A DNA stretch of 64,000 nt from Longimicrobiales bacterium (GCA_028284495.1 JANQRP010000023.1:1-64000); one strand, 5' to 3'; counted from the first letter of the stretch, positions 7,893-19,584 are shown. The notes: generated by a model not told the origin, from the letters alone. A program made the numbers and translations.

Positions 7893-10800
7893 TCAGTCCC
7901 GGATGACCGACTCCCGCGGGTCCACGGGTCCGAGCACTTCGACCGACAGCACCGCAGCCGACGACGACGAACCGGCCTCGACGGTCACCAGGTACTGACC
8001 GGTTCCGACGGGTGCACCGCCCCCGAAGCCACCGAACCCGCCTCCGCGACGCCCGCCCTGTCCGCCCTGCTCCGGCACGTCGTTCGGGTCACCCGCGGTG
8101 CTCGGCTCACCCCGCGCCTCGCCGGGTCGGGGGTTGAATCCCGGCGGGAATCCGGGCACCGCGATTTCGTCGCCCTGGCCTCCGCCGAACTGCGGGATGG
8201 GCTGAGCGCCCGTGGCCCGGAAACTCCAGATCACCTCGTGAAGCCCGGGCTCGCTCGAGCCCATCATGACCGCGAGCGTCTCGCCCGCGACGTCGGAGAT
8301 GGTGATGCGGACGGAGTCGTCCACCTCTCCGGCGACCCGGTACCGGATCGACGCGCCGTAGCGCGCGTTGTCCCCGCTCCACGGCTGATGGCCGTCGATA
8401 CCCGGTCCCAGGTCGCGGAGCTCGGTGTACTGGAACTGCGGCGCGGATTCGAAGGCGTGGACACTCGCGGTCATGACGTCGTCCGTGAGCTGCTGAAGCG
8501 GCGCGACGTCCACGACCCAGATCGAACGCCCGTGCGTGCCGGCGATGAGCTCGCGGTCGCGCGGGTGGATCTGAAGATCGTGCACCGGGACGGTCGGCAG
8601 ATTCTGGTTGAAGTTCTGCCAGTTGGCGCCGCGGTCGAGCGACACCCAGATCCCGAGGTCCGTGCCCATGTAGAGCAGGTTCTCGTTCACCGGGTCCTCA
8701 CGAACCACGTGGGGGAAGCGGGTGGTGCGCACGTCGACGTTCCCCCAGAGCGGGGTGAAGGTCTGCCCGCGATCCTCGGACACGAGGACGTAGGTGTTGA
8801 AGTCGTTCCGGAAGTGGTTGTCGGCCGCCACGTAGATCCGGTCCTCGACGAACCGCGACGGCTCGACGTGCGTGATCCAGGTGCCCTCCGGCACGCCCGC
8901 CGCGATCAGGTTGTCCGAAAGCTCGCTCCAGGTGGCGCCGTCATCCTCGGTGATCCAGAGGTTTCCGTCGTCCGTGCCCGCGTAGATCAGCCCGCGCTCC
9001 ATCGGCGACTCGGCGAGCGCGACCACGGTGTTGTGCGTCTCCGCCTGCGTGACGTCCGGGGTGATGCCGCCGGTCGACGTCGTGCTGATCCGGATCTCGC
9101 GGGCGTCCTGGTCCGACAGGTCCGGCGAGATGGGCACCATGTCGTCGCCGCGGTTGGTGGACCGGTAGACGCGATTCGCGCCCGCGAACACCACGTTCGG
9201 GTTGTGCGGGGAGAGGACGATCGGCGTGTTCCAGTTCCACCGCGAGTAGTTGGCCGTCGAGTCCGCGGCGCGGGCCGCGAGGTGCTCGGCCATCGCCTCG
9301 GCGTCGTCCTCGTCGATCTGGTTGGCGCGCTGGTCCCACTGGCGAGGGTTGAAGCGCGCGGGACGAATCCCGCTCCGCTCGCCCGTCATGATGTTCTGAC
9401 GGGACATCGCGCCGCCCTGCGACTCCGAGTAGATGATGTTCGGGTCGGTCGGATCCTGCTGGGTCCAGAAGCCGTCGCCACCCCCGACGTTGAACCAGTC
9501 GGTGTCGCGAATGCCCCCGGACTGCTTCCGGGACGGCCCGCACCACGACCCGTTGTCCTGCAGGCCTCCACACACGCGGTACGGCATCGCCATGTCGTAG
9601 CTGACCTGGTAGAACTGCCCGAGCGCCTGGTGGTTGAGCACGTCGTAGGAGCCGCCCCGGTCGAACGTCTGCGCGATACCGCCGTCGTTGCCGGTGATGA
9701 AGTGGGCGGGGTCGTCGGGGTTGATCCACATCGCGTGGTGGTCGACGTGCTGGCCCTGCGCACCACGCTTCCAGCTGCGCCCGCCGTCGTCGGAGAACTG
9801 CCAGCCGGAGTAGAGCTTGTAGACGCGGTCGGGATCCTGCGGGTCGACGCGAATCTGCGAGTAGTAGAAGGGGCGACTGTTCTGGATGTTCATCCACGTC
9901 CACGAGTCGCCACCATCCGCGGACCGATAGAGCCCGCTCAGCCGACGTGGCCGCTCCGTGATGTCGTCGGACAGCTCGTGCCCGTCCCACCGCGACACGT
10001 ATCCGGCCTGGCCGTAGGAGACCCTCCCCTCGAGCACGTCCACCGCCGTGATTCCCTCCGGCGCCGCCTCGACCATCGCGTAGATGACGTCCGGGTCGCT
10101 CTGGGACTGGGCGAGGCCGATCCGGCCCTTCTCGGTGGTCGGGAAGCCGTTGCCCGACACCTCAGTCCAGGTGTCACCTCCGTCGGTCGTCTTCCAGAGC
10201 GCGCTGCCCGGACCGCCGCTCTTGAAGTAGTACGGTCCGCGCACCCGCTCCCAGCTGGCCGCGAAGATCACGTCGGGGTCGCGCGGGTCCATGACCATGT
10301 CGACGAAGCCGGCTTCGTCGGAGATGAACTTGGTGTTCTCCCAGGTCTCGCCGCCGTCGCGGGTGCGATAGAGGCCGCGCTCCGGGTTCGAGCCCCAGGG
10401 GGCGCCAAGCGCCGCGACGTACACGACGTCGGGGTCGGTCGGGTGGATGAGGATCCGCCCGACGGCCTGTGTCTCCTCGAGGCCCATGTCGGTCCAGGTG
10501 AGTCCCCCGTCGGTCGACTTGAACACGCCGCCACCGGCCGTGATCGAGTTTCGCGAGTCCTCCTCGCCGGTTCCGGCCCAGACGATATCCGGGTTCGATG
10601 GCGCCACGGCGATGTCACCCATCGAGATCACGCGCTCGTGCGTGAAGAGCGGAAAGAAGGTCGTGCCCTGGTTCACCGTCTTCCAGATGCCGCCGAGCGC
10701 GGTCGCGACGTAGAAGGTCCGCGTGCCGGGCACGCCCTCGATGTCGGTCACGCGCCCGCCCATGTGCGCGGGGCCGATGCTCCGCCATTCGAAACCGTCG

Positions 10801-10901
10801 AGCGTGGCCTCGTCCAGTGGGCCGGAGAGCTGCGCCGCGACCGGCGGGGCAGGGAGGAGCAGCAGGGCCGCGAGGGCCACGCCGAGGAGAGAGGCACGCA
10901 T
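7893..10901 (-). CDS. Secreted VPS10/BNR-repeat beta-propeller protein (sortilin-like, glycosyl hydrolase fold)
   Basis: 1002 residues from an ATG preceded by AGGTAAG. A signal peptide ([22 protein letters not shown]) leads into repeated BNR/Asp-box motifs: [54 protein letters not shown]. The order resembles WD40/YVTN/BNR-like proteins annotated as VPS10 or glycosyl hydrolase in Gemmatimonadota and Bacteroidetes. Such propellers bind glycans or peptides; catalysis is not shown. The C-terminus is a beta-rich domain interrupted by a Gly/Arg-rich stretch ([17 protein letters not shown]). It is the first gene of a two-gene operon with the exported FAH-like enzyme and is divergent from the molybdenum hydroxylase operon. 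Confidence 0.85.
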   Translation of the reverse strand: MRASLLGVALAALLLLPAPPVAAQLSGPLDEATLDGFEWRSIGPAHMGGRVTDIEGVPGTRTFYVATALGGIWKTVNQGTTFFPLFTHERVISMGDIAVAPSNPDIVWAGTGEEDSRNSITAGGGVFKSTDGGLTWTDMGLEETQAVGRILIHPTDPDVVYVAALGAPWGSNPERGLYRTRDGGETWENTKFISDEAGFVDMVMDPRDPDVIFAASWERVRGPYYFKSGGPGSALWKTTDGGDTWTEVSGNGFPTTEKGRIGLAQSQSDPDVIYAMVEAAPEGITAVDVLEGRVSYGQAGYVSRWDGHELSDDITERPRRLSGLYRSADGGDSWTWMNIQNSRPFYYSQIRVDPQDPDRVYKLYSGWQFSDDGGRSWKRGAQGQHVDHHAMWINPDDPAHFITGNDGGIAQTFDRGGSYDVLNHQALGQFYQVSYDMAMPYRVCGGLQDNGSWCGPSRKQSGGIRDTDWFNVGGGDGFWTQQDPTDPNIIYSESQGGAMSRQNIMTGERSGIRPARFNPRQWDQRANQIDEDDAEAMAEHLAARAADSTANYSRWNWNTPIVLSPHNPNVVFAGANRVYRSTNRGDDMVPISPDLSDQDAREIRISTTSTGGITPDVTQAETHNTVVALAESPMERGLIYAGTDDGNLWITEDDGATWSELSDNLIAAGVPEGTWITHVEPSRFVEDRIYVAADNHFRNDFNTYVLVSEDRGQTFTPLWGNVDVRTTRFPHVVREDPVNENLLYMGTDLGIWVSLDRGANWQNFNQNLPTVPVHDLQIHPRDRELIAGTHGRSIWVVDVAPLQQLTDDVMTASVHAFESAPQFQYTELRDLGPGIDGHQPWSGDNARYGASIRYRVAGEVDDSVRITISDVAGETLAVMMGSSEPGLHEVIWSFRATGAQPIPQFGGGQGDEIAVPGFPPGFNPRPGEARGEPSTAGDPNDVPEQGGQGGRRGGGFGGFGGGAPVGTGQYLVTVEAGSSSSAAVLSVEVLGPVDPRESVIRD

Positions 10902-11004
10902 GGCGCTTACCTGGAAACGGGGACTGGAACGCGGTCGGTCGCGGCCTCCGCCGCACCGCCGCACCACGAGTCGAGGACCCGCGGGAGACCTGGAACGTTG
11001 CTCC

Positions 11005-11035
11005 GCCGGCGCGCATCCGCCAGCGATGCGCCGGC
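11005..11035. promoter_or_regulatory. Stem-loop in the divergent region between propeller and IorA-like genes
   Basis: GCCGGCGCGCATC pairs with GATGCGCCGGC across a 7-base loop, 11 paired bases with a 2-base bulge. It is centred between two divergent starts (10901 and 11138). It may be a protein-binding dyad or a leader hairpin; there is no U-tract, so a terminator is unlikely. Confidence 0.3.
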
Positions 11036-11137
11036 CCGGGGCCGCCGGGTCCGGGGCTTCGGACTGGCGCACGGGCACCGTCGGTGCGCACTGTGAAGGC
11101 GGTGGAATTCCCGAACCCCGACGGAGCGATCGCGGCG

Positions 11138-11658
11138 ATGCTGGTGACTTTTCAGGTGAACGGGCGGAGCGAGACGGTCGACGTCTCCCCCGACATGCCT
11201 CTTCTCTGGGTCCTCCGGGACGTCCTCGACATCAAGGGTCCCAAGTTCGGCTGCGGCATCTCGCGGTGCGGCGCGTGCACCGTGCACATCGACGGGCGGG
11301 CACGTCGGTCCTGCACCACGCGCGTCGAAACGGTCGAGGGCACCGAGATCGTCACCATTGAGGGGCTCTCACCCGACGGTTCGCACCCCGTCCAGCGGGC
11401 GTGGGAGGACCTCGACGTGGCCCAGTGCGGATACTGCCAGGCCGGCCAGATCATGTCCGCCTCCGCGCTGCTGGCCGAGATCCCGCAGCCGACCGACGAG
11501 GACATCGACCTCGCGATGGACGGCAACCTCTGCCGGTGCGGTACCTATCTGCGGATCCGCGCCGCGATTCACGAGGCGGCGTCGCTGATGGCGTCCGACG
11601 CGCAGGGCAACGGCAACGGGGCATCGCCGGACGCCCCGCCGAGCGACGGAGGTGACCG

Positions 11659-11662
<4 letters not shown>
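11138..11662 (+). CDS. (2Fe-2S)-binding subunit of a xanthine-dehydrogenase-family oxidoreductase (IorA type)
   Basis: 174 residues. This small subunit passes electrons from the molybdenum site through two [2Fe-2S] clusters. The plant-type ferredoxin cysteines are in [17 protein letters not shown] and RRSC; the second cluster cysteines are in [12 protein letters not shown] and [12 protein letters not shown]. The start is set at ATG 11138 with GGAG 11 bases upstream; GTG 11093 is possible. The C-terminal tail is a disordered Gly/Asn/Pro-rich extension. The stop overlaps the large-subunit start in ATGA (11659-11662), so the two are coupled. No CoxM-like FAD subunit is present, as expected for the isoquinoline 1-oxidoreductase type. 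Confidence 0.93.
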
Positions 11663-13830
<2,168 letters not shown>

Positions 13831-13841
13831 GGGTCCGGGCG

Positions 13842-13874
13842 GCGGTCCGCGCCCCCGGGCGGGGTGCGGACCGC
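13842..13874. terminator. Bidirectional hairpin terminator between convergent genes
   Basis: GCGGTCCGCGCCCC pairs with GGGGTGCGGACCGC (14 pairs with one G-U) around the loop CGGGC. It sits 12 bases after the IorB-type stop and 8 bases after the end of the convergent EF-hand gene. No U-tract, which is usual in very GC-rich genomes. Confidence 0.7.
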
Positions 13875-13881
13875 TGGCGGA

Positions 13882-14511
13882 TCAGTCGCCCATCAGGAAC
13901 CCGAGATGCTGTCGGGCCGTCGCGAGTCCGCCCTCGCCCTCCTGCCAGCCGACGCGCCCGTCGCCGTTCGCGTCGGCGCCCTCCATCAGCTGACCCGCGA
14001 GCTGCCCGATCTCGGTGACCATCGGCGCGGCCGCGTCGGCCGATGTGGCCGCCTGGACCTGCCCGGCGAGCTCCATGATCCGCTCCGCACGGGCCACCGT
14101 GTTGAGCGCCGACCGCGCGATGTGGGGCGAATGGGTCACGACGCTGGACTCGGCCCCGTCGACGCCAGCCGCGAGCTCGATGTGACGAGCGACCCCCGTG
14201 GCGGCACGGAGAACGCCGTAGCCCATCCCGGGGCCGGCCTCGACCACGCTCGGATCGATGGCGTTCTGGACGTGCGCGACGTGCCGCTGCATCGCGCCGA
14301 GGTCCGAGAGGTCGCGAGCTGCGAGCCCGGCGTGCTGAGCGGCGACCTCCGCCTCGGCGATCGCCGTGGGCAGGAGGCCCATGCCGTCGGGGGTGTCCGC
14401 GAATCCGGAGGCCACGTGGCCCACGTGCGGGTTCTGGGCCGCCACCGGCGACGCGAGCAGCACGGCGAGTAGAAGCGTCGCCGCGGACGGGATCGGGTGA
14501 GGTGCGCTCAT
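13882..14511 (-). CDS. Secreted helical protein with a C-terminal EF-hand
   Basis: 209 residues with a signal peptide (ATLLLAVLLASPVAAQ). The mature protein is mainly amphipathic helix with scattered histidines (HVGH, AQHAG, QRHVAHVQNAID, ARHIEL). A complete 12-residue EF-hand calcium loop, DANGDGRVGWQE, occupies residues 180-191, with all liganding positions satisfied. I do not know the family. The histidines and the EF-hand suggest a periplasmic metal-responsive role, but this is inference. ATG 14511 was chosen because it directly precedes the signal peptide; an upstream frame extension lacks one. The MITE-like element lies just upstream. Confidence 0.75.
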   Translation of the reverse strand: MSAPHPIPSAATLLLAVLLASPVAAQNPHVGHVASGFADTPDGMGLLPTAIAEAEVAAQHAGLAARDLSDLGAMQRHVAHVQNAIDPSVVEAGPGMGYGVLRAATGVARHIELAAGVDGAESSVVTHSPHIARSALNTVARAERIMELAGQVQAATSADAAAPMVTEIGQLAGQLMEGADANGDGRVGWQEGEGGLATARQHLGFLMGD

Positions 14512-14557
14512 CGTGCTCTCCGCATTTGGGGAATCTGTCCCGGGGAATCTCTTCCTG

Positions 14558-14719
14558 GTGTGGTGTCGCAGAAGTCTGGTAGCCACCGAGGTGGACCCGG
14601 CGCCGTCGTGGCGAGGCGCGGCGACGAGGCGTAGCTCTAGCTACGGCGAGGAGTCGCAACGACGTCCACGGCGGATGCAGGGGACGCCGAATGGCAGCAG
14701 GACTTCTGCGACACCACAC
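14558..14719. mobile_element. Palindromic MITE-like element with 19-base terminal inverted repeats
   Basis: The ends are perfect 19-base inverted repeats, GTGTGGTGTCGCAGAAGTC and its complement. Inside, the arms continue with imperfect pairing (GTGGAC near 14591 with GTCCAC near 14674) and meet in a perfect centre, CGTAGCT-CT-AGCTACG (14630-14645). The whole 162 bases can fold into one long hairpin. It codes for nothing and lies between two same-strand genes. The structure fits a miniature inverted-repeat element or a large REP-like unit. No target-site duplication is evident and no second copy was seen in the window. Confidence 0.6.
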
Positions 14720-14784
14720 TTAGGTACGCGCGATCCCCGCGCCCGACAACCTCGATGACGGCGGCGCCTGCATCTGCCGGAGTG

Positions 14785-15438
14785 TCACCCCTCGCCAACC
14801 GCCTCGAGCTCGACGCGCACGTCGGCGACCATTCCGCGCAGCTGGCGGTGGATCCGGTCGCGGTTCTGAAGCGCCAGAAGCCACATCTGCACGTGGGCCG
14901 CCACGCCGGGGTCGTCCGCAAGCGTCGTGGCGAACGCCTCCACCGACCCGCCCGAGCTCGCCACCGCCATCACCTCGAAGAACCCCTCGATCTCCTGGAG
15001 CGTGGTGCTCGTGAGCATCCGAATGATGTCCCGCGTGGCGTCGATCTCGGCTTCGAGATCGGACAGACGCGTGTACAGCGACGCGCCGCTCCGGAGCACG
15101 GGTCCCGGATCGCCCAGAAGGCGGCGCATGGCGCCGGTGGGGATCCGGTAGTCCTCGAGGTTGAAGGCGAAGTCCAGCGCGGAGACGCGTTCTCGCGTCC
15201 GGATCTTGGTCAGCGTCGCGCCGAGCGCCACCATCGTCGCCGAGTCCACGCGGATGACCCGAGCCAGCGTCGTGTCGACCGCGACGAGCTCCTGTGCGAG
15301 CAGTTCGAGGTGGTCCCGCTCCAGCGCCGCCTCCTCGCGATCCTGCCACCAGGCCTCGGCCGCCAGAGCCACGAAGACGCCCACGACGATCGCGAGGAAC
15401 CCGACGAGAGCCTGCCGGAAATCGAGTTGGCGGTCCAT
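14785..15438 (-). CDS. Membrane-anchored protein of unknown function (DUF6090-like architecture)
   Basis: 217 residues. One N-terminal membrane helix (FRQALVGFLAIVVGVFVALA) is followed by AEAWWQDREEAALERDHLEL and then a long helical, probably periplasmic domain. Small proteins beginning with this helix plus a W/R/E-rich collar are frequent in Gemmatimonadota and Bacteroidetes; their function is unknown. The middle contains a conserved-looking IPTGAMRRLLGDPGPVLRSG. The start ATG is set by the helix. The next gene upstream starts 57 bases away on the same strand, so cotranscription is possible. Confidence 0.6.
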   Translation of the reverse strand: MDRQLDFRQALVGFLAIVVGVFVALAAEAWWQDREEAALERDHLELLAQELVAVDTTLARVIRVDSATMVALGATLTKIRTRERVSALDFAFNLEDYRIPTGAMRRLLGDPGPVLRSGASLYTRLSDLEAEIDATRDIIRMLTSTTLQEIEGFFEVMAVASSGGSVEAFATTLADDPGVAAHVQMWLLALQNRDRIHRQLRGMVADVRVELEAVGEG

Positions 15439-15495
15439 CAGAGCACGGGGGTGGCGGGAAGCAGGCAGGGGTGGGCGAGACGCGGTAGGTGGGCC

Positions 15496-16338
15496 TCAGC
15501 CGCCGGCGCGCCCGAAGGTGTCGCAGGCGGCGACGGATCCCGATTCGATTCCGGTGAGGAGCCAGCGGCTCCGCTCCTCGGAGGACCCGTGCGTGAACGA
15601 TTCCGGAGCGGCGCGTCCGCGGGACAGCCGGTCGTCGCCGATGGCGGCCGCGGCTGCGAGGCCCTCCTGGACGTCCCCCGCCTCGAGGACGCGCTGCCGT
15701 CGGTTGGCGTGGTGCGCGAACACCCCGGCGTAGCAGTCGGCCTGCAGCTCCATCAGCACCTGCAGGCGATTCGCGTCGGCCCGGCTGCGCGCGTTCGACT
15801 GGGCGCGACGGACGTCGGTCGAGATCCCGGTGAGCGTCTGGACATGGTGTCCGACCTCGTGTCCCACGACGTAGGCCGCCGCGAAGTCGCCGGGTCCACC
15901 CATCCGCGCCAGCTGGTCGAAGAAGCTCGTGTCGAGGTAGAGCTTCTGGTCGGCGGGGCAGTAGAACGGCCCGGTCTGCGCCGTCTGGAAGCCACACGCC
16001 GACTCGACCGCGCCCGTGAACAGGACGAGCGTCGGTTCACGATACTCGGCGCCCGATGCGGCGAAGATCTCCGACCACACCTCCTCGGTCATGGCCAGCA
16101 CGGAGCTCATGAACAGGTAGTCCTCGTCCACGGCGGGACCGGCCTGTGACGGAGCTGGCGGAAGAGCCGTGCCCGCGCCACCGAGCAGCTGGAGGACCTG
16201 GGTCGGGTCGCCTCCCAGAAGCACGACGAGAAGGACCAGGAGCAGTCCGCCGCCACCACCGACCTTCAGGCCCCGAGACACCCGCTGTCCGCGACGATCC
16301 TCCACGTGGTCGCTGAGCCGTCCGCCTCTCCACTTCAT
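15496..16338 (-). CDS. ypfJ: Neutral zinc metallopeptidase, YpfJ/KPN_02809 family
   Basis: 280 residues, the usual family length. The N-terminus MKWRGGRLSDHVEDRRG plus one Gly-rich membrane helix (residues 26-43) is a hallmark. The zinc motif HEVGHH is at residues 160-165, preceded by FAAAYVVG. Other family signatures are YCPADQKLYLDTSFFDQL, SNARSRADANRLQVLMELQADC with the third zinc ligand Glu, and ESFTHGSSEERSRWLLTGIE near the end. The catalytic domain should face the periplasm. Physiological substrates of this family are unknown. Confidence 0.93.
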   Translation of the reverse strand: MKWRGGRLSDHVEDRRGQRVSRGLKVGGGGGLLLVLLVVLLGGDPTQVLQLLGGAGTALPPAPSQAGPAVDEDYLFMSSVLAMTEEVWSEIFAASGAEYREPTLVLFTGAVESACGFQTAQTGPFYCPADQKLYLDTSFFDQLARMGGPGDFAAAYVVGHEVGHHVQTLTGISTDVRRAQSNARSRADANRLQVLMELQADCYAGVFAHHANRRQRVLEAGDVQEGLAAAAAIGDDRLSRGRAAPESFTHGSSEERSRWLLTGIESGSVAACDTFGRAGG

Positions 16339-16366
16339 CGCCTGGTCTCCGTCGGGTGCCGGGTGA

Positions 16367-17782
16367 TCACGACGAAGGCCGTACGATGCGGACCACGCCA
16401 TCGTGCTTGTTCGTCACGAGGATCGAGCCGTTCGGACCGGACACGAGCTTCAGGTCCGTGCGCGCGGCGGGATCCCGACCCTGGCGGGACGTTTCCGCGC
16501 GCACCAGGTCGAGCAGCGTCACGGGTCCGGACCCGGCGTCCAGGAGGACCCGACGGAGCGGTGCCTGTCCGCCCGACGGCGGGTCGTCCGCCGAGAAGTG
16601 GAAGATCTCGCCGCTGGGCAGGTCCCCCCAGAGGACGCGGCCCTCGAGCGCAGGAATCGCTCCCCCTCGCTGAACGACGAGTCCGGTGGCTGCGGCTCGA
16701 CCCACCAGCACGGGATCCTCCTGATCGTACTCCGCCACGGGGTAGGTGACTCCGGACTCCGAGCGCGGCGACGCGGTCGACACCCCCTGGCGGCCTTCGT
16801 ACCGGAAGCTCCCCTCCCAGGTGTTCCAGCCCATGTCGGCTCCCGCCGTCACGATGTTGATCTCCTCCACGGTGTTCTGGCCGATGTCCGCGACGTAGAG
16901 GGCGTGCGTCTCGATGTCCCACGCGAACCGCTGCGGGTTGCGGAGGCCGTACGCCCAGATCTCGGACAGCGCGCCCCCCCGTCCGACGAAGGGATTGGAG
17001 GCCGGAATCCCGTACCGCCCGTTCGCGGCGTCCGTGCCGAGCGGATCGATCCGCAGAATCTTGCCGAAGGCGGATCCGAGGTCGCGCGACATGCCCTGCG
17101 GGTCACCACCACTGCCGCCGTCGCCGTTGCCCACGTACAGGAGCCCGTACTCGGGGTCCTCCCGCGAAAGGGTCGGGTCGAAGGCGATCTGGCCCCCATT
17201 GTGGTTGCCGTACGGCTGCTGCACCCGGAGGAGTTCGCGCGGCGGCCCGCCATCGTACGTCGTCGCGGACGCATCGCCCGCCGTGAACTCGAGCAGAACG
17301 GTGTCGTGCGTGTCGTCCTGCCGAGGGGCGAAGTCGGGTACGGGATCGGTCCGATCGGTGTCCGTCCAGACGTAGAAGCGTCCGTAGCCCGCCGCCCCCT
17401 CCACCGCGAAGTCGGGATGGAAGGCGAAGCTCTGGACGCCCCGCTCTCGACCCCTCGACTCGACACCGACCCCGAACGCGGGATCGTTCACGTCGACGTA
17501 CTCGACGAGGCCGGAGCCGTCCCAGGCCATCGCGAAGATCGGCCCCTGCATCTCGAGCACGAGGACGCGCTCCGTGTCCGGTTCCACCACCGCGTGCATG
17601 GCCCTCGCCGGCGCCCCGTTGACGTCGGGCAGGCGAACGAAGTCGGTCACGGGCACGACGATCACGCCCTCGTCCGTCGGGATCGCCTCCGGATAGGGAT
17701 CCCCGGTGCTCTGGGCGCAGCCGGGCAGGGCGATCAGGGCCGTGGCGGCGAACGCGAAGCCGATCGCGGTGGCGATCCTCAT
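16367..17782 (-). CDS. PQQ-dependent sugar dehydrogenase-type lipoprotein (soluble glucose dehydrogenase fold)
   Basis: 471 residues. The signal peptide ends in a lipobox (IALPGCAQ), so it is probably an outer-membrane or periplasmic lipoprotein. The six-bladed propeller of the GSDH/YliI family is recognisable: SFAFHPDF, YGNHNGGQIAFDP, LLYVGNGDGGSGGDPQG, GKILRIDPLG, EIWAYGLRNPQRFAWD and VEEINIV. Such enzymes oxidise aldose sugars using PQQ. No PQQ synthesis gene is in view. The start ATG directly precedes the signal peptide, though no Shine-Dalgarno is evident. It is divergent from the exported amidase, with 109 bases between starts. Confidence 0.88.
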   Translation of the reverse strand: MRIATAIGFAFAATALIALPGCAQSTGDPYPEAIPTDEGVIVVPVTDFVRLPDVNGAPARAMHAVVEPDTERVLVLEMQGPIFAMAWDGSGLVEYVDVNDPAFGVGVESRGRERGVQSFAFHPDFAVEGAAGYGRFYVWTDTDRTDPVPDFAPRQDDTHDTVLLEFTAGDASATTYDGGPPRELLRVQQPYGNHNGGQIAFDPTLSREDPEYGLLYVGNGDGGSGGDPQGMSRDLGSAFGKILRIDPLGTDAANGRYGIPASNPFVGRGGALSEIWAYGLRNPQRFAWDIETHALYVADIGQNTVEEINIVTAGADMGWNTWEGSFRYEGRQGVSTASPRSESGVTYPVAEYDQEDPVLVGRAAATGLVVQRGGAIPALEGRVLWGDLPSGEIFHFSADDPPSGGQAPLRRVLLDAGSGPVTLLDLVRAETSRQGRDPAARTDLKLVSGPNGSILVTNKHDGVVRIVRPSS

Positions 17783-17891
17783 GAAGTCGTCACGGAAGAA
17801 GGAATTGCGGACGGGCGTCGTGCCCAGCCAACATGATCCGCCTGTTTCCCGGAAGCCAGCCGCGCGTTCACCCCGGTCCCCCTCGATTCCG

Positions 17892-19502
17892 ATGCCCATG
17901 CCCTCCGCGTTCCGCCTCGTCACGGCTGTGCTCGCCCTCGCGACCGCCGCGACCGTGCTCGGTCCGACGCATGTCACCGGACAGGTGGACGTGGTCGAGC
18001 TTTCGGCCGCCGATCTTCAGGCGGGCTACGCGTCCGGCGCCTTCTCCGCGGAGGATGTGACCCGCGCGTTCCTCGACCGGATCGCGGAGTTCGAGTCCCA
18101 CTACAATGCGTTCGTGTCGATGAACCCCGACGCGCTGGCGGATGCGCAGGCGCTGGACGTGGAGTACGCCGGCAGCGGCCCCCGAGGCCCCCTCCACGGA
18201 GTTCCGGTGGTGATCAAGGACAACATCGACGTCGCCGGACTCGTCACGACCGCGGGGTGGGACGGGTTCAGCGCCGCGACCGGGGGCGTGGACATGGTGC
18301 CGGACGACGACGCCGCGGTGGTCGCGCGGCTGCGCGCGGCCGGAGCGATCATTCTGGGCAAGACGAACCTTCCCGACTTCGCGTCCCACGGGACCCGCAC
18401 GAAGAGTTCGGTCGCCGGCGAGACCCTGAACCCGTACAACGTGGATCGGGCACCCGGTGGGAGCAGCGGCGGCACCGCCACGGCGGTCAACGCCTCCTTC
18501 GCCGTGCTCGGGCTCGGGACCGAGACGGGCGGGTCGATTCAGAATCCCGCGTCGGCCCAGGCGCTCGTGGGTGTCAAGCCGACATACGGGCTCGTGCCGA
18601 ACGAGGGCGTGGTCCCGCTGTCGGGCTCGTACGTCGACGTCGTCGGTCCGCTGGCCCGGACCGTGACCGAGGCTGCGGTGGCGCTCGACGTTCTGGCGGG
18701 TCCGACCTACGAGGACCTCGCCACCTTCTCGGCGGTGGACCACATCCCCGGAGAGGGCTACGCCGCCGCACTCGTACCCGGCGCGCTCGAGGGGCGCCGG
18801 TTCGGGCTTGTGGGCGAAGGGTGGCGGGAGCGGTTCCTGCCCCTCGCCCCCGAGACCGAGGCGCGGTACCGGGATGCGATCGCCGTGCTCGAGGGGCTCG
18901 GCGCGGAGACGGTCGAGGATCCGTTCGCCGGCACGCGCTTTCGCGAGCTGTACGGGGAGCGGCGCGGGGCGCCCACCCAGAGTGCCTACGATCTTCACGT
19001 CTACCTGAAAGGGCTCGGCGAAGACGCGCCCTTCGATTCGGTGGAGGACTGGGAGGCGCTCGCGGGGCGCCCGTTCTCCCGTGCGCGGGACCGCGACGGC
19101 AACCTGAACCCGCCTGCCCGGCCGAGTGCGACCGAGGGGGGGGACGCGTTCCAGGCGTGGCGTCTCGAGATCCTGACGCTGTTTCGCAGCATCCTCGAGG
19201 AGAACCAGCTCGACGGTCTGTTCTTTCCGCAGGCCGGCGCGCCAGCGCCCCCGCGCATCGAGGACCCGGAACGCCCCGACTACAACCCCAACAACTGGCC
19301 CGAGCTGCCGAGCAACATCATCAACGACATCGGGCTGCCCGTGGTCACGGTGCCGTTCGGGTACTACGAAGACGGCACCCCGTTCGTGCTCGCCTTCATC
19401 GGTGATCGCTGGAGCGAGGCGGACCTCCTCGCATGGGCGTACGACATGGAGCAGGCAACGCGCGCTCGGCGTGCACCCACGCTGGTGCCGGCGGGGAACT
19501 GA
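17892..19502 (+). CDS. Exported amidase of the amidase-signature family
   Basis: 536 residues. A signal peptide (FRLVTAVLALATAATVLGPTH) leads into a full amidase-signature domain with its Ser-cisSer-Lys triad: K109 in PVVIKDNIDV, S191 in GGSSGGTATA and S215 in TETGGSIQNPA. K/S spacing matches the family. These enzymes hydrolyse carboxamides, including aryl amides and peptides; the exported form suggests extracytoplasmic nitrogen scavenging. Two ATG codons (17892, 17898) are possible and neither has a good Shine-Dalgarno. The stop lies inside a 17-base tandem duplication. Confidence 0.92.
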   Translation: MPMPSAFRLVTAVLALATAATVLGPTHVTGQVDVVELSAADLQAGYASGAFSAEDVTRAFLDRIAEFESHYNAFVSMNPDALADAQALDVEYAGSGPRGPLHGVPVVIKDNIDVAGLVTTAGWDGFSAATGGVDMVPDDDAAVVARLRAAGAIILGKTNLPDFASHGTRTKSSVAGETLNPYNVDRAPGGSSGGTATAVNASFAVLGLGTETGGSIQNPASAQALVGVKPTYGLVPNEGVVPLSGSYVDVVGPLARTVTEAAVALDVLAGPTYEDLATFSAVDHIPGEGYAAALVPGALEGRRFGLVGEGWRERFLPLAPETEARYRDAIAVLEGLGAETVEDPFAGTRFRELYGERRGAPTQSAYDLHVYLKGLGEDAPFDSVEDWEALAGRPFSRARDRDGNLNPPARPSATEGGDAFQAWRLEILTLFRSILEENQLDGLFFPQAGAPAPPRIEDPERPDYNPNNWPELPSNIINDIGLPVVTVPFGYYEDGTPFVLAFIGDRWSEADLLAWAYDMEQATRARRAPTLVPAGN

Positions 19503-19519
19503 TGCCAGCGGGGAACCGA
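19486..19519. repeat. 17-base tandem duplication across the amidase stop codon
   Basis: TGCCGGCGGGGAACTGA is followed at once by TGCCAGCGGGGAACCGA, two mismatches. The first unit contains the amidase TGA stop at its end. The second copy has lost the stop (CGA). A recent slippage or duplication event is the simplest explanation. Confidence 0.7.
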
Positions 19520-19576
19520 GGTTGGACAGGCGCGCCCGCCCGCGGGCCCCTCGCAGACGCGGGGCGGCCACCGTTG

Positions 19577-19584
19577 TATGTTCG
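19577..19584 (+). promoter_or_regulatory. Possible -7 promoter box of the DUF4920 gene
   Basis: TATGTTCG matches the FCB-group -7 consensus TAnnTTTG at 7 of 8 positions and lies about 49 bases before the DUF4920 start. No clear -33 TTG at the right distance. Confidence 0.3.

Noticed and set aside
7395..11096. Very long plus-strand open frame opposite the BNR propeller gene
   Set aside because: Its product is Arg/Val/His/Asp-rich with no motifs; it is the antisense image of a high-GC gene. The minus-strand frame has a signal peptide and repeats.
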